NCBI GenBank assembly: GCA_964523895.1
Contig: CAZGBJ010000008.1
Coordinates: 1 to 64,000, forward strand
Reading direction: 5' to 3'
DNA from: UBA7359 sp964523895
GTDB taxonomy: Bacteria; Pseudomonadota; Gammaproteobacteria; Eutrophobiales; Eutrophobiaceae
DNA length: 64,000 nt
Positions 1 to 8,726 of the stretch are shown here, piece after piece (positions within the stretch are counted from its first letter, which is position 1; each line of letters begins with the position of its first letter). Made by a program: the position numbers and the translations under genes. The notes under the pieces are model-generated. The model was not told the DNA's origin, made no database searches, and worked only from the letters and a program-made list of their open reading frames with translations.

Positions 1-27
1 TGTGTCGCATAAGTGTCAATTATTTCG

Positions 28-66
28 GGGTAAGATCAACGCCGAAAAGCGGCGCGCGCCTTACCC
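28..66 (-). promoter_or_regulatory. Nested hairpin just downstream of mnhB
   Basis: An outer inverted repeat (gggtaag at 28-34, cttaccc at 60-66) encloses an inner hairpin (cgccg at 40-44, cggcg at 50-54). It begins a few bases past the mnhB stop codon on the minus strand. No run of T follows the stem, so it is not a standard intrinsic terminator. It may be an mRNA processing or stabilising structure between mnhB and the next operon gene, which lies beyond the window edge. Confidence 0.4.
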
Positions 67-72
67 AAATCG

Positions 73-483
73 TTATGGTCGTGCAAAAGCATAGAACAAT
101 ATAACCATGGTTGAGGCTACCGTTATTCCCACGCCCGCTTCAATCAAAAGAATTCCAAGATGTTGTCCTGCGACAGGATCTGTAGCAAGCACATTATAAT
201 TAAGAAATTCACTACCATTTAACATACCGGCTACACCAACTCCGGCATATAGCAATACTCCAAAAGCAGCCAAACTACGAAGCAATCCGGGATGAATGAC
301 ATCACGTAATCGATCAACGCCATAAATTAGTCCATATAAAATAAAACTGGCAGCAAAAATTACCCCGGCTTGAAACCCGCCACCCGGACCATAATCACCA
401 TGAAATTGTACATACAATGCAAATAACATGATCATTGGAATCAATATTCGAGCAATAACGCGTAATACCAAATGGTGTTCCAC
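73..483 (-). CDS. mnhB: Na+/H+ antiporter subunit MnhB (MrpB)
   Basis: 136-residue membrane protein, an MnhB/MrpB-family subunit of the multi-subunit Mrp cation/proton antiporter in the inner membrane. Four hydrophobic segments are visible. The family signature HGDYGPGGGFQAG lies at about residues 28-40, between the first two. The start is GTG at 483-481. It overlaps the stop codon of the upstream gene by one base (TAGTG), which implies translational coupling. The gene is the last complete one of a minus-strand operon running off the left edge, where mnhC, mnhD and others would be expected. The family assignment is firm. Whether this complex moves Na+ or K+ cannot be read from the sequence. 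Confidence 0.93.
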   Translation of the reverse strand: MEHHLVLRVIARILIPMIMLFALYVQFHGDYGPGGGFQAGVIFAASFILYGLIYGVDRLRDVIHPGLLRSLAAFGVLLYAGVGVAGMLNGSEFLNYNVLATDPVAGQHLGILLIEAGVGITVASTMVILFYAFARP

Positions 484-1043
484 TATGATCGATCCTCATC
501 AAGCAAACCTTTTTTATTTTTATTTCCGCGTCCCAACAACATCAACACACCAATACCTGCTGTAAAAATTACCGTTGTCTCTCCAAAGGTGTCATAACCC
601 CGATAACTGGCAAGAACTGATGTAACAAGATTGGGGACACCTATCTCACTAGCAGAATCTTCAATGTATTTTCCTGCGAGATAAGTTTGCACGGGTGTAT
701 TCGCATCACCAAATAATGGAATATCCTGGATACCGTACATTAATAAGCCGCCGGTAACTAAAACGACGAATAATCCTGGAAGCGAAACCTTAACTTTCGT
801 CTTTTCTTCAAAACCAGTTAAAGCTAATGTCCCTAGAAACAAAATGGTAGCAATACCGGCACCAACAGCGGCTTCAGTAAAAGCGACATCAACAGCATCA
901 AGACAAACAAAAAGAGAAGCACATATTAAACTGTATATGCCTGTTAACATGGTAGCGGCAAATAGATTTCTCTGTTGATTAATAGCCAATGCAGCGAGAA
1001 CAAGCAAACACAATAAAATAATATTAATGACCGTTACTGTCAT
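483..1043 (-). CDS. Mrp antiporter DUF4040/MbhE-type subunit (equivalent of the MrpA C-terminus)
   Basis: 186 residues with about six hydrophobic segments. The first half carries the DUF4040 (MbhD-like) signature DVAFTEAAVGAGIATILFLG at about residues 52-71. The second half carries an MbhE-like segment, NLVTSVLASYRGYDTFGET, near residues 138-156. In standard Mrp operons both modules form the C-terminus of the large MrpA subunit, but here they are a separate polypeptide. The ATG at 1043 overlaps the mnhG stop in an ATGA arrangement. It probably forms part of the membrane arm that takes part in proton transfer. This split organisation resembles Mrp-related modules of MBH-type complexes. Confidence 0.85.
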   Translation of the reverse strand: MTVTVINIILLCLLVLAALAINQQRNLFAATMLTGIYSLICASLFVCLDAVDVAFTEAAVGAGIATILFLGTLALTGFEEKTKVKVSLPGLFVVLVTGGLLMYGIQDIPLFGDANTPVQTYLAGKYIEDSASEIGVPNLVTSVLASYRGYDTFGETTVIFTAGIGVLMLLGRGNKNKKGLLDEDRS

Positions 1044-1354
1044 GTTCGATCCTTACCCAACACAGGTTTCACTCCTCCATGCAATGCCGATTTAGCCAAC
1101 GCATGTGCAGCAGCGGGAGTAGTAATTAATATAAAAATCAGTATCAATAGCAATTTCAGACTCACCAGATTCATGCCGGAATAAAGCATCAGTCCAAGCA
1201 AAATTAACATTGATCCCATCGTATCAATAATACTTGCAGCGTGTAGTCGCGTAAAAAAATCCGGCATACGAAAAACGCCAAGCAATCCAGTAATTATTGC
1301 TAATGCACCAGAGATAATAAGTATGCTACTTAAAATATTTATCAGATTACTCAT
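1040..1354 (-). CDS. mnhG: Na+/H+ antiporter subunit MnhG (MrpG)
   Basis: 104 residues, three hydrophobic helices, with the MnhG/MrpG family pattern GVFRMPDFFTRLHAAS near residues 26-41. It is a small subunit of the Mrp cation/proton antiporter. The ATG at 1354 overlaps the mnhF stop by 4 bases, and its own stop overlaps the next start by 4 bases, so E-F-G and the DUF4040 gene form a tightly coupled operon. Length and motif fit the family. Confidence 0.92.
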   Translation of the reverse strand: MSNLINILSSILIISGALAIITGLLGVFRMPDFFTRLHAASIIDTMGSMLILLGLMLYSGMNLVSLKLLLILIFILITTPAAAHALAKSALHGGVKPVLGKDRT

Positions 1355-1638
1355 ATATCAGCATCTTCATTCATATGAGAACTTCGACCCATATCACCGT
1401 ATTCAAAAAACTTTAATATGGCGATGGTTGCAATAAAGTTAATCAATGCATACACCAGAGCGATGTCGAGAAAATCAGGCCGCTCAGTTAAAAAACCAAA
1501 CAAGGCAATAAATAAAACAGTTATTGTTCCAAAAATATTGACCGCAAGAATTTTGTCATACACAGACTGTCCAATTATTGCGGAAACCAAAGCCAATAAC
1601 ATAGCAAATAAAATCATATAAGTTGCAACTTCAAACAT
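1351..1638 (-). CDS. mnhF: Na+/H+ antiporter subunit MnhF (MrpF)
   Basis: 95 residues, three predicted transmembrane helices, matching MnhF/MrpF in size. The family segment SVYDKILAVNIFGT lies near residues 25-38, followed by the helix containing LDIALVYALINFIATIAILKF. It is part of the Mrp antiporter membrane complex. Its start overlaps the end of mnhE by 8 bases and its stop overlaps the mnhG start by 4, which supports cotranscription. No anomalies seen. Confidence 0.9.
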   Translation of the reverse strand: MFEVATYMILFAMLLALVSAIIGQSVYDKILAVNIFGTITVLFIALFGFLTERPDFLDIALVYALINFIATIAILKFFEYGDMGRSSHMNEDADI

Positions 1639-2134
1639 ACTTTTTTTGTTCAGCCCTGGTTATTCTCTTATCCATTTCACCTGTCTCTAATCCTTCAATA
1701 CCAATTTCAGACAATGAATGAACTTCAATATTACTACCCTCGACATCAATGGATATTGTTCCAGGCGTTAAAGTAATTGAATTTGCAAAAGTCACTTTCG
1801 CAAAATCACTGCGCTGTGAAGATTTTACGGTTATCAAATCGGGATTAATAGGTAAGCCGGGGTTCAATATGCGTTTACAAACATCTATATTAGATTTTAG
1901 TATTTCAACAGTTAACCAAAAACCATAAGGAATATATCTGATAAATTGCAAAACTATTTCCGGCTGGTCATAGGCAATTAAATTCATACGCAGACTAATA
2001 ATAGTGACCAATACAATTGACAATAATCCAAGAAATAACAGTAATGGCGTATAATGGCCTGACAACAACAGCCATAAAAGTGCTAAGGAAATGATCAGGC
2101 CTGCGATATGAAAAATTTTATTTCGATCTAACAT
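1631..2134 (-). CDS. mnhE: Na+/H+ antiporter subunit MnhE (MrpE)
   Basis: About 167 residues from the chosen ATG at 2134. The reading frame is open to a GTG at 2179, but that start lacks a ribosome binding site and would crowd the divergent nudJ gene. The N-terminus has two hydrophobic helices, followed by the MnhE-type segment RYIPYGFWLTVEILKSNIDV and a soluble domain with NSITLTPGTISIDVEG, both characteristic of MrpE. It is first in the operon visible here. A candidate promoter lies directly upstream (2142-2169). The family call is strong and the exact start less so. Confidence 0.88.
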   Translation of the reverse strand: MLDRNKIFHIAGLIISLALLWLLLSGHYTPLLLFLGLLSIVLVTIISLRMNLIAYDQPEIVLQFIRYIPYGFWLTVEILKSNIDVCKRILNPGLPINPDLITVKSSQRSDFAKVTFANSITLTPGTISIDVEGSNIEVHSLSEIGIEGLETGEMDKRITRAEQKKYV

Positions 2135-2141
2135 AGGGTCT

Positions 2142-2169
2142 ATTATCCCAACACTCAGATAACAATCAA
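2142..2169 (-). promoter_or_regulatory. Candidate promoter of the mnh operon
   Basis: On the minus strand, TTGATT (2169-2164) and GATAAT (2147-2142) are separated by 16 bases, close to the sigma-70 consensus. The -10 ends only 7 bases before the mnhE ATG at 2134, so a transcript from it would be almost leaderless. It sits in the short divergent gap between mnhE and nudJ. This is a pattern-based prediction only. Confidence 0.3.
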
Positions 2170-2190
2170 GACCACACACAGGAAATTATA

Positions 2191-2640
2191 ATGCAGTGGA
2201 AACCAAATGCGACTGTCGCAGCTATAGCTGAAAAAGACGGCTGTTTTCTTCTAGTTGAAGAAAATATTAACGAAAAGCTCGTTTTCAATCAGCCCGCCGG
2301 GCATCTTGAACACGGAGAGACATTAATCGAAGCCGTAAAAAGAGAAGTATTAGAAGAAACCGCCTGGGAATTTGAACCTGAATTTCTAGTGGGCGTTTAT
2401 CTATATCCGAACCCGCATCAAGCAGATATCACCTATTTACGCTTTTGCTTTTATGGCCATTGCAGCAATGAACATAAAGGACAAACACTGGATGATGGAA
2501 TTTTACGTGCCGCATGGCTAAGTCCTGAAGAAATTGAAAAAGAGAAGGATCGCCTACGTAGCCCTTTGGTAACACGTTGTATTGATGATTATCTGAAAGG
2601 GAATCGTTATCCTCTCGACATCCTTCACCACGCGATATAG
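2191..2640 (+). CDS. nudJ: Nudix hydrolase, NudJ-type phosphatase
   Basis: 149-residue Nudix protein. The Nudix box runs from about residue 37 (GHLEHGETLIEAVKREVLEE). The glycine that usually follows EEx is alanine here (EETAW). NudJ of E. coli hydrolyses thiamin (pyro)phosphates and nucleoside di/triphosphates and sits immediately before mnmA, as here, so context supports the NudJ assignment over a generic Nudix. The ATG at 2191 is preceded by AGGAAA at a normal distance. The gene ends 3 bases before mnmA and is presumably cotranscribed with it. The physiological substrate is inferred from the family. Confidence 0.85.
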   Translation: MQWKPNATVAAIAEKDGCFLLVEENINEKLVFNQPAGHLEHGETLIEAVKREVLEETAWEFEPEFLVGVYLYPNPHQADITYLRFCFYGHCSNEHKGQTLDDGILRAAWLSPEEIEKEKDRLRSPLVTRCIDDYLKGNRYPLDILHHAI

Positions 2641-2643
2641 AAA

Positions 2644-3738
2644 ATGAGCCAAAATTCAAATAACAAATTAATCGTCGGCATTTCTGGCGGTGTTGATTCA
2701 TCGGTAACTGCAATGTTGCTAAAAGAACAAGGCTATGAAGTCGAAGCGCTGTTCATGAAAAACTGGAATGACCAATCCGATGACGGCGCTTGCCTGTGGG
2801 AAACCGACGTTGAAGATGCCATGATGGTATGCGATAAACTGGATATACCGCTAAATACAGTCGATCTTTCATCCGATTACTGGGACAAAGTATTTAAAAA
2901 CTTTCTGACTGAATATAAAAATGGACGCACACCTAATCCCGACGTCTTATGTAATCAGGAAATTAAGTTCAAAGCCTTTCTCGAGCATGCAGAAAATCTA
3001 GGCGCAAGCCAGATTGCCACAGGACATTACGCTCGTATTCATGAACAAAATGGTGCGTTTCAATTATTAAAAGGACGAGATCAAAATAAAGACCAAAGTT
3101 ACTTCCTCTGTCGTTTGAATCAAAACCAATTACAAAAAGCCCTGTTTCCGATTGGTGATCTGGATAAACCTGATGTCAGAAAGCGTGCAGAACAAGCAGG
3201 ACTGATAACACATGATAAAAAAGACAGTACCGGGATTTGTTTTATTGGCGAACAACCCTTTCGTCAATTTTTGAGTCGTTATATCCCACCTGATCCTGGT
3301 CTGATTAAAACAACTGACGGGCAAACGATAGGCGAACATACCGGTGTGTTTTATTACACACTGGGACAACGACAAGGTCTTGGCATCGGTGGTGTTAAAG
3401 GCGCAACAGATGCCCCCTGGTATGTGGTACAGAAAGATATTGCCGAAAATGAATTAATTGCAGCACAGGATCATGACCACCCCCTGCTCCACAGCCACAA
3501 TTTAACCGCATCGGATATTAACTGGATTTCAGGCAAAATCCCCGAAACACCCTTTCATTGTATGGCCAAAAACCGATATCGACAGGCGGATCAAGAATGC
3601 GTCATTGAAAAAGAAGAAAATGGAAATGTCACTGTTTCATTTAAATTCTCACAAAGAGCCATTACACCCGGTCAATTCATTGTTTTTTATAAAGAAAATG
3701 TCTGTTTAGGCGGTGGAATCATTGATTCTGCCTACTAA
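2644..3738 (+). CDS. mnmA: tRNA-specific 2-thiouridylase MnmA
   Basis: 364 residues, the usual family length. MnmA activates U34 of Lys, Glu and Gln tRNAs with ATP and inserts sulfur relayed from IscS/TusE. The PP-loop ISGGVDSSV is at residues 13-21. The nucleophile cysteine lies in NPDVLCNQEIKF near residue 103, and the second catalytic cysteine in STGICFIGE near residue 200. It follows nudJ with a 3-base gap and lacks a strong ribosome binding site of its own, so translation may depend on coupling to nudJ. The cytoplasmic role and family are unambiguous. Confidence 0.97.
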   Translation: MSQNSNNKLIVGISGGVDSSVTAMLLKEQGYEVEALFMKNWNDQSDDGACLWETDVEDAMMVCDKLDIPLNTVDLSSDYWDKVFKNFLTEYKNGRTPNPDVLCNQEIKFKAFLEHAENLGASQIATGHYARIHEQNGAFQLLKGRDQNKDQSYFLCRLNQNQLQKALFPIGDLDKPDVRKRAEQAGLITHDKKDSTGICFIGEQPFRQFLSRYIPPDPGLIKTTDGQTIGEHTGVFYYTLGQRQGLGIGGVKGATDAPWYVVQKDIAENELIAAQDHDHPLLHSHNLTASDINWISGKIPETPFHCMAKNRYRQADQECVIEKEENGNVTVSFKFSQRAITPGQFIVFYKENVCLGGGIIDSAY

Positions 3739-3868
3739 AAACGCACCAAAATAGTTCATAAAATGGCTTAAACTTTCTGTAAATCTTCCCTTATAATGGC
3801 CGGCCATTTGCAGGGCTAATCTATAATAAAGAGTACCCGCTCGAATATATACAACCAGGAGAATTGTT

Positions 3869-6484
3869 TTGCTTGAAGCATATCGTCAACACGTACAAGA
3901 ACGCGCCGAACTAGGTGTCGTACCACAACCACTGAACCCGGAACAAACTGCGGCTCTGGTTGAGTTATTAAAGAATCCTCCCGCAGGTGAAGAAGATTTT
4001 ATTCTCGATTTAATTACCAATCGTATTCCTGCCGGTGTTGATCAATCTGCCTATGTTAAAGCAGGATTTCTTGCCGCTATTACTAAAGGTGAAGCAGAGT
4101 CTCCATTAATAGATAAAGTAAAAGCGACTGAACTGCTGGGTACGATGCTGGGTGGTTATAATATTTTACCTTTGATTGACTGCCTTAATGATGAATCTCT
4201 GGCAGCAACTGCTGTTCATGCACTATCTCACACCTTATTAATGTTCGATGCGTTTCATGATGTTAAAGAAAAAGCGGACGCCGGTAATGAACATGCAAAA
4301 CAAATACTTCAATCCTGGGCTGATGGCGAATGGTTTACTTCGAAACCGAAGTTAGCAGAAAAAATAACCGTCACCGTATTTAAAGTGTCCGGTGAAACCA
4401 ATACCGATGATCTGTCTCCAGCACCGGATGCCTGGTCGCGTCCGGATATTCCATTACATGCTATGGCCATGTTAAAAATGGAACGTGATGGCATCACACC
4501 AGAAAAACAAGGTGAAATAGGCCCAATGAAACTCATCGATAGCCTGAAAGATAAAGGCCATCCACTGGCCTATGTTGGTGATGTTGTTGGTACCGGTTCT
4601 TCACGTAAATCAGCTGTCAACTCTGTACTCTGGCACATGGGAGATGACATTCCTTTTATCCCGAATAAACGTGATGGTGGTTATTGTCTCGGCGGTAAAA
4701 TTGCACCTATCTTTTTCAATACACTGGAAGATGCTGGCGCTCTCCCTGTTGAATGTGATGTAACAAAATTAAATATGGGTGATGTCATCGACATCTATCC
4801 TTATGAAGGCAAAGTTAAAAATGCCGAAACAGGTGAAGAGCTTTGTGAATTTTCATTAAAGACCGAAATCATTCTTGATGAAGTCCAAGCTGGTGGCCGC
4901 ATTCCTTTAATCATTGGACGTGGCTTAACAGCCCGCGCTCGTGAAGCACTAGGTCTTGAAACAAGCGACTTATTCCGAGTACCTGTTCCGGTTAATGATA
5001 CTGGTAAAGGTTATACCCTGGCGCAAAAAATGGTTGGTAAAGCTTGTGGTGTTGAAGGTATTCGTCCTGAAACGTATTGCGAACCAAGTATGACGACTGT
5101 TGGCTCTCAAGATACCACCGGACCGATGACACGAGATGAATTAAAAGATTTGGCCTGCCTGGGTTTCTCCGCGGATCTTGTTTTACAGTCATTTTGTCAC
5201 ACTGCGGCTTATCCAAAACCGATTGATGAAATTACTCATCACACACTACCTGATTTTATTCAAACACGTGGCGGTGTTTCCTTACGTCCCGGTGACGGCA
5301 TTATCCATTCATGGTTAAACCGTATGTTATTACCCGATACTGTTGGTACAGGTGGTGATTCGCATACACGATTCCCTATTGGTATTTCATTTCCAGCTGG
5401 CTCAGGTTTAGTTGCATTTGCTGCGGCAACGGGTGTCATGCCTTTGGATATGCCTGAATCTGTATTGGTAAGATTTAAAGGTGAAATGCAAGCAGGTATT
5501 ACTTTACGTGATTTAGTCAATGCAATACCGTTTGCAGCAATTAAGTCGGGCGACTTAACTGTAGCGAAAGAAGGTAAGAAGAATATTTTCTCTGGTCGTA
5601 TTCTCGAAATTGAAGGTTTACCTAATTTAAAATGCGAACAGGCATTTGAATTATCCGATGCCTCTGCAGAACGTTCTGCCGGCGGTTGTACTATTCGCCT
5701 TGGCAAAGAACCGATCATTGAATACCTGCAATCGAATGTCACCTTATTACGTTGGATGATAACTGAAGGTTATGGTGATGCGCGCACGATGGAACGCCGA
5801 GCACTAGCAATGGAAGAATGGTTAGCTAATCCAGTATTAATGGAACCTGATGCTGATGCAGAATATGCAAAAATATTTGAAATCGATCTTAATGAAATTA
5901 ATGAACCGATTCTGGCTTGTCCAAATGATCCAGATGATGTGAAAACATTATCAGACGTTGCAGGTACCAAAATAGATGAAGTCTTTATTGGCTCATGTAT
6001 GACCAATATCGGTCATTACCGCGCAGCAGGAAAGATGTTAGAACAAGATTCTAAAAAAATACCGACTACTCTTTGGATTGCACCACCTACCAAAATGGAT
6101 GAACATCAGCTAAAGGAAGAAGGCTATTACAGTACTTTTGAAAATGTCGGCGCCCGAACTGAAATGCCCGGTTGTTCACTTTGCATGGGTAATCAGGCTC
6201 GCGTAGAAGCCAATTCAACAGTGGTTTCAACATCAACTCGTAATTTCCCAAATCGTTTAGGTGATGGCGCAAATGTTTATCTGGCCTCTGCGGAAATTGC
6301 GGCCGTGTCATCTATCTTGGGGCGAATTCCAACGATGGAGGAATATATGGAATATGCAGAAGTACTCGATCCAATGGCAGCTGATGTTTATCGTTACTTG
6401 AACTTCGACGAAATAGAATCTTTTCAAAAAAGCGCTTCTCAAGCAAAATCTAAACTTGAACAAATTCCGGTCGCTGTAGTGTAA
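3869..6484 (+). CDS. acnB: Aconitate hydratase B
   Basis: 871 residues, aconitase B architecture with an N-terminal HEAT-like domain, then the swivel domain and catalytic domains. It interconverts citrate and isocitrate in the TCA cycle and may also hydrate 2-methyl-cis-aconitate. The [4Fe-4S] ligands are seen as GSCMTN near residue 710 and PGCSLC near residues 768-773. The start is TTG at 3869 with AGGAG at 3857-3861 seven bases upstream. It matches the MLEEYRKHV-type start of the family, and no ATG fits. Apo-AcnB can bind mRNA in other bacteria, a family property not visible here. A strong terminator follows. Confidence 0.97.
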   Translation: MLEAYRQHVQERAELGVVPQPLNPEQTAALVELLKNPPAGEEDFILDLITNRIPAGVDQSAYVKAGFLAAITKGEAESPLIDKVKATELLGTMLGGYNILPLIDCLNDESLAATAVHALSHTLLMFDAFHDVKEKADAGNEHAKQILQSWADGEWFTSKPKLAEKITVTVFKVSGETNTDDLSPAPDAWSRPDIPLHAMAMLKMERDGITPEKQGEIGPMKLIDSLKDKGHPLAYVGDVVGTGSSRKSAVNSVLWHMGDDIPFIPNKRDGGYCLGGKIAPIFFNTLEDAGALPVECDVTKLNMGDVIDIYPYEGKVKNAETGEELCEFSLKTEIILDEVQAGGRIPLIIGRGLTARAREALGLETSDLFRVPVPVNDTGKGYTLAQKMVGKACGVEGIRPETYCEPSMTTVGSQDTTGPMTRDELKDLACLGFSADLVLQSFCHTAAYPKPIDEITHHTLPDFIQTRGGVSLRPGDGIIHSWLNRMLLPDTVGTGGDSHTRFPIGISFPAGSGLVAFAAATGVMPLDMPESVLVRFKGEMQAGITLRDLVNAIPFAAIKSGDLTVAKEGKKNIFSGRILEIEGLPNLKCEQAFELSDASAERSAGGCTIRLGKEPIIEYLQSNVTLLRWMITEGYGDARTMERRALAMEEWLANPVLMEPDADAEYAKIFEIDLNEINEPILACPNDPDDVKTLSDVAGTKIDEVFIGSCMTNIGHYRAAGKMLEQDSKKIPTTLWIAPPTKMDEHQLKEEGYYSTFENVGARTEMPGCSLCMGNQARVEANSTVVSTSTRNFPNRLGDGANVYLASAEIAAVSSILGRIPTMEEYMEYAEVLDPMAADVYRYLNFDEIESFQKSASQAKSKLEQIPVAVV

Positions 6485-6514
6485 TTAGAACTATTGTTGT
6501 CCTGACAATTATTG

Positions 6515-6545
6515 AAGGCGGCATATATGCCGCCTTCTTTTTTCC
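6515..6545 (+). terminator. Intrinsic terminator after acnB
   Basis: A perfect 10-bp inverted repeat, aaggcggcat (6515-6524) and atgccgcctt (6527-6536), with a 2-base centre, is followed by cttttttt. It is a textbook rho-independent terminator 30 bases past the acnB stop. Confidence 0.92.
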
Positions 6546-6569
6546 TGATAAAAAAATACTAATAAAAAA

Positions 6570-7067
6570 TTGGATAAATTACCTGGCATTATAGATTTGG
6601 AGGCCTCCGGCTTTGGTAAACAAAGCTATCCCATCGAAGTCGGCTACATTCTTAGTAATGGCGATACCTTTTGTTCATTAATTCTACCTGCTGAAGATTG
6701 GAATCGTTGGGATGATTCTGCCGAGGAAGTTCATGGTATTAGTCAGGAAATCATTTTGAAAGCAGGCAAACCAATTACAGAAATAGCACAAACAATTAAC
6801 GAGCAATTATCAGGAGAAACTATTTATTCGGATGCATGGGGCAATGATTCCAGTTGGTTAGGTTTATTATTTGATGAAGCTAATATGCCAATGCGGTTTC
6901 GAATGGATTCCGTACGTACGCTATTAACGGAGGAACAAGCTGCAAATTGGCACGAAACAAAAGAACGCGTCATTGAATCAATTCCTCTGAAAAGACATCG
7001 CGCCAGTGCGGATGCAGCTATTTTACAAAAAACATTTGCGCTGGTTTTAGAAGAAAGCAAAAAATAG
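6570..7067 (+). CDS. DEDDh-family 3'-5' exonuclease
   Basis: 165 residues. The N-terminal IIDLEASGFG (residues 7-16) supplies the first Asp and Glu of the DEDD exonuclease fold. HRASADA near residues 143-149 gives the final His and Asp of the DEDDh subclass. It is related to the RNase T/DnaQ exonuclease superfamily, but it is a short stand-alone protein and not the rnt at 49.0 kb. It is likely a cytoplasmic nuclease of unknown substrate. The start is TTG at 6570 with a poor ribosome binding site. No ATG is available before the catalytic motif, so the start is tentative but the frame is sure. It begins 25 bases after the acnB terminator. Confidence 0.8.
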   Translation: MDKLPGIIDLEASGFGKQSYPIEVGYILSNGDTFCSLILPAEDWNRWDDSAEEVHGISQEIILKAGKPITEIAQTINEQLSGETIYSDAWGNDSSWLGLLFDEANMPMRFRMDSVRTLLTEEQAANWHETKERVIESIPLKRHRASADAAILQKTFALVLEESKK

Positions 7068-7161
7068 TTTAAATAAGATACGTTTTATTCAAAATGAACA
7101 ACACAAACGCACTATAATTAAGTATTAGAGTAAAGAAAGTAACTTAGCAGAGAAAGACAAA

Positions 7162-8679
7162 ATGACTACTATAAAGCAAGATGATCTAATCGAAAGCGTT
7201 GCCGATGCATTGCAATACATTTCCTATTACCATCCGCTTGATTTTATTCAAGCAGTCAATGCTGCCTACGAAATGGAAGAATCCGGTGCGGCGAAAGATG
7301 CGATGTCTCAGATTTTAATTAACTCAAGAATGTGTGCTGAAGGTCATCGCCCTATTTGTCAGGACACGGGCATAGTAACTATCTTTGTTAAAGTCGGTAT
7401 GGACGTGCAATGGGATGCCGAGCTCTCCGTTGAAGACATGATCAATGAAGGTGTCAGAAAAGCGTACAACCATCCGGATAATAAATTACGTGCATCGATT
7501 CTAGATGATCCCGCGGGCGCAAGAAAAAATACCGGTGATAACACACCGGCTGTTATTCATATGGAGATTGTCAAAGGCGATAAGGTAGATATTCAAGTTG
7601 CCGCCAAAGGTGGCGGCTCAGAAGCGAAATCTAAATTCGTCATGTTAAATCCTTCTGATGATATTGTTGATTGGGTTGTTAATACCGTTCCTACCATGGG
7701 CGCAGGTTGGTGTCCCCCGGGAATGCTAGGAATAGGTATCGGTGGCACCGCAGAAAAAGCGATGGTATTGGCAAAAGAATCTTTAATGGAATCGATTGAT
7801 ATTCAGGAATTAAAAGCTCGCGGTGCGAAAACGACAACAGAAAAATTACGTTTAGAAATTTATGAACGCGTTAATGACTTAGGTATTGGTGCACAAGGCC
7901 TTGGTGGTTTAACAACCGTATTAGACGTAAAGATAAAAGATTATCCAACACATGCAGCAAACAAACCTGTGGCGATGATTCCAAACTGTGCTGCAACCCG
8001 ACATGCGCATTTTATATTAGATGGTTCAGGTCCTTCATTACAAACAGCACCGAGTCTTGACGACTGGCCAAAAATTACATGGGATGTTGGTCCGTCAGCA
8101 AGACGCGTCAATATGGATGAAGTGACGGCTGAAGATATAAAAGAATGGAAGCCGGGAGAAACCATATTACTCTCTGGCAAAATGTTAACCGGTCGTGATG
8201 CAGCACATAAACGTATTCAACAAATACTCGATAGCGGTGAATCCTTACCTGACGGTGTTGATTTCAAAAACCGCTTTATCTATTACGTCGGCCCGGTAGA
8301 TCCAGTACGCGAAGAAGTGGTTGGCCCTGCCGGTCCGACAACAGCAACACGCATGGATAAATTTACTGAAATGATGCTCGATAAAACCGGCTTGATTGGC
8401 ATGGTTGGTAAAGCCGAACGCGGCCCTGCCGGAATAGAAGCGATTAAGAAACATAAAGCAGTTTATTTGATGGCGGTCGGCGGTGCCGCTTATCTCGTTT
8501 CAAAAGCAATAATGAATTCAGAAGTAATCGCCTTTCCTGAATTAGGTATGGAAGCAATCCATGAGTTTGAAGTGAAAGATATGCCCGTTACTGTTGCCGT
8601 AGACGTGAATGGAAATGCAGTTCACCAAACGGGGCCGCAAGAATGGCAAAAGATCATTTTGCAAAGGAAGTCAGCTTAA
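7162..8679 (+). CDS. Class I (iron-sulfur) fumarate hydratase
   Basis: 505 residues, a single-chain class I fumarase with an N-terminal alpha-type domain and a C-terminal beta-type domain. It reversibly hydrates fumarate to L-malate. The three cysteines for the oxygen-sensitive [4Fe-4S] cluster are seen in RPICQDTG, GAGWCPPGMLG and IPNCAATRH. GPTTATRMD is in the C-terminal domain. The ATG at 7162 has GAGAAAG upstream. It is shorter than E. coli FumA, as in many proteobacterial class I enzymes. With acnB nearby it supplies TCA functions but is separately transcribed. Symbols fumA/fumB cannot be separated by sequence alone. Confidence 0.95.
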   Translation: MTTIKQDDLIESVADALQYISYYHPLDFIQAVNAAYEMEESGAAKDAMSQILINSRMCAEGHRPICQDTGIVTIFVKVGMDVQWDAELSVEDMINEGVRKAYNHPDNKLRASILDDPAGARKNTGDNTPAVIHMEIVKGDKVDIQVAAKGGGSEAKSKFVMLNPSDDIVDWVVNTVPTMGAGWCPPGMLGIGIGGTAEKAMVLAKESLMESIDIQELKARGAKTTTEKLRLEIYERVNDLGIGAQGLGGLTTVLDVKIKDYPTHAANKPVAMIPNCAATRHAHFILDGSGPSLQTAPSLDDWPKITWDVGPSARRVNMDEVTAEDIKEWKPGETILLSGKMLTGRDAAHKRIQQILDSGESLPDGVDFKNRFIYYVGPVDPVREEVVGPAGPTTATRMDKFTEMMLDKTGLIGMVGKAERGPAGIEAIKKHKAVYLMAVGGAAYLVSKAIMNSEVIAFPELGMEAIHEFEVKDMPVTVAVDVNGNAVHQTGPQEWQKIILQRKSA

Positions 8680-8726
8680 TAAAACTAGATTAAAAAATTA
8701 CGTATGTTCAATATGAGGAAATAGAA

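Noticed and set aside
2429..2713. 94-codon minus-strand frame across nudJ and mnmA
   Set aside because: It is antisense to two well-supported genes and has no family signature.
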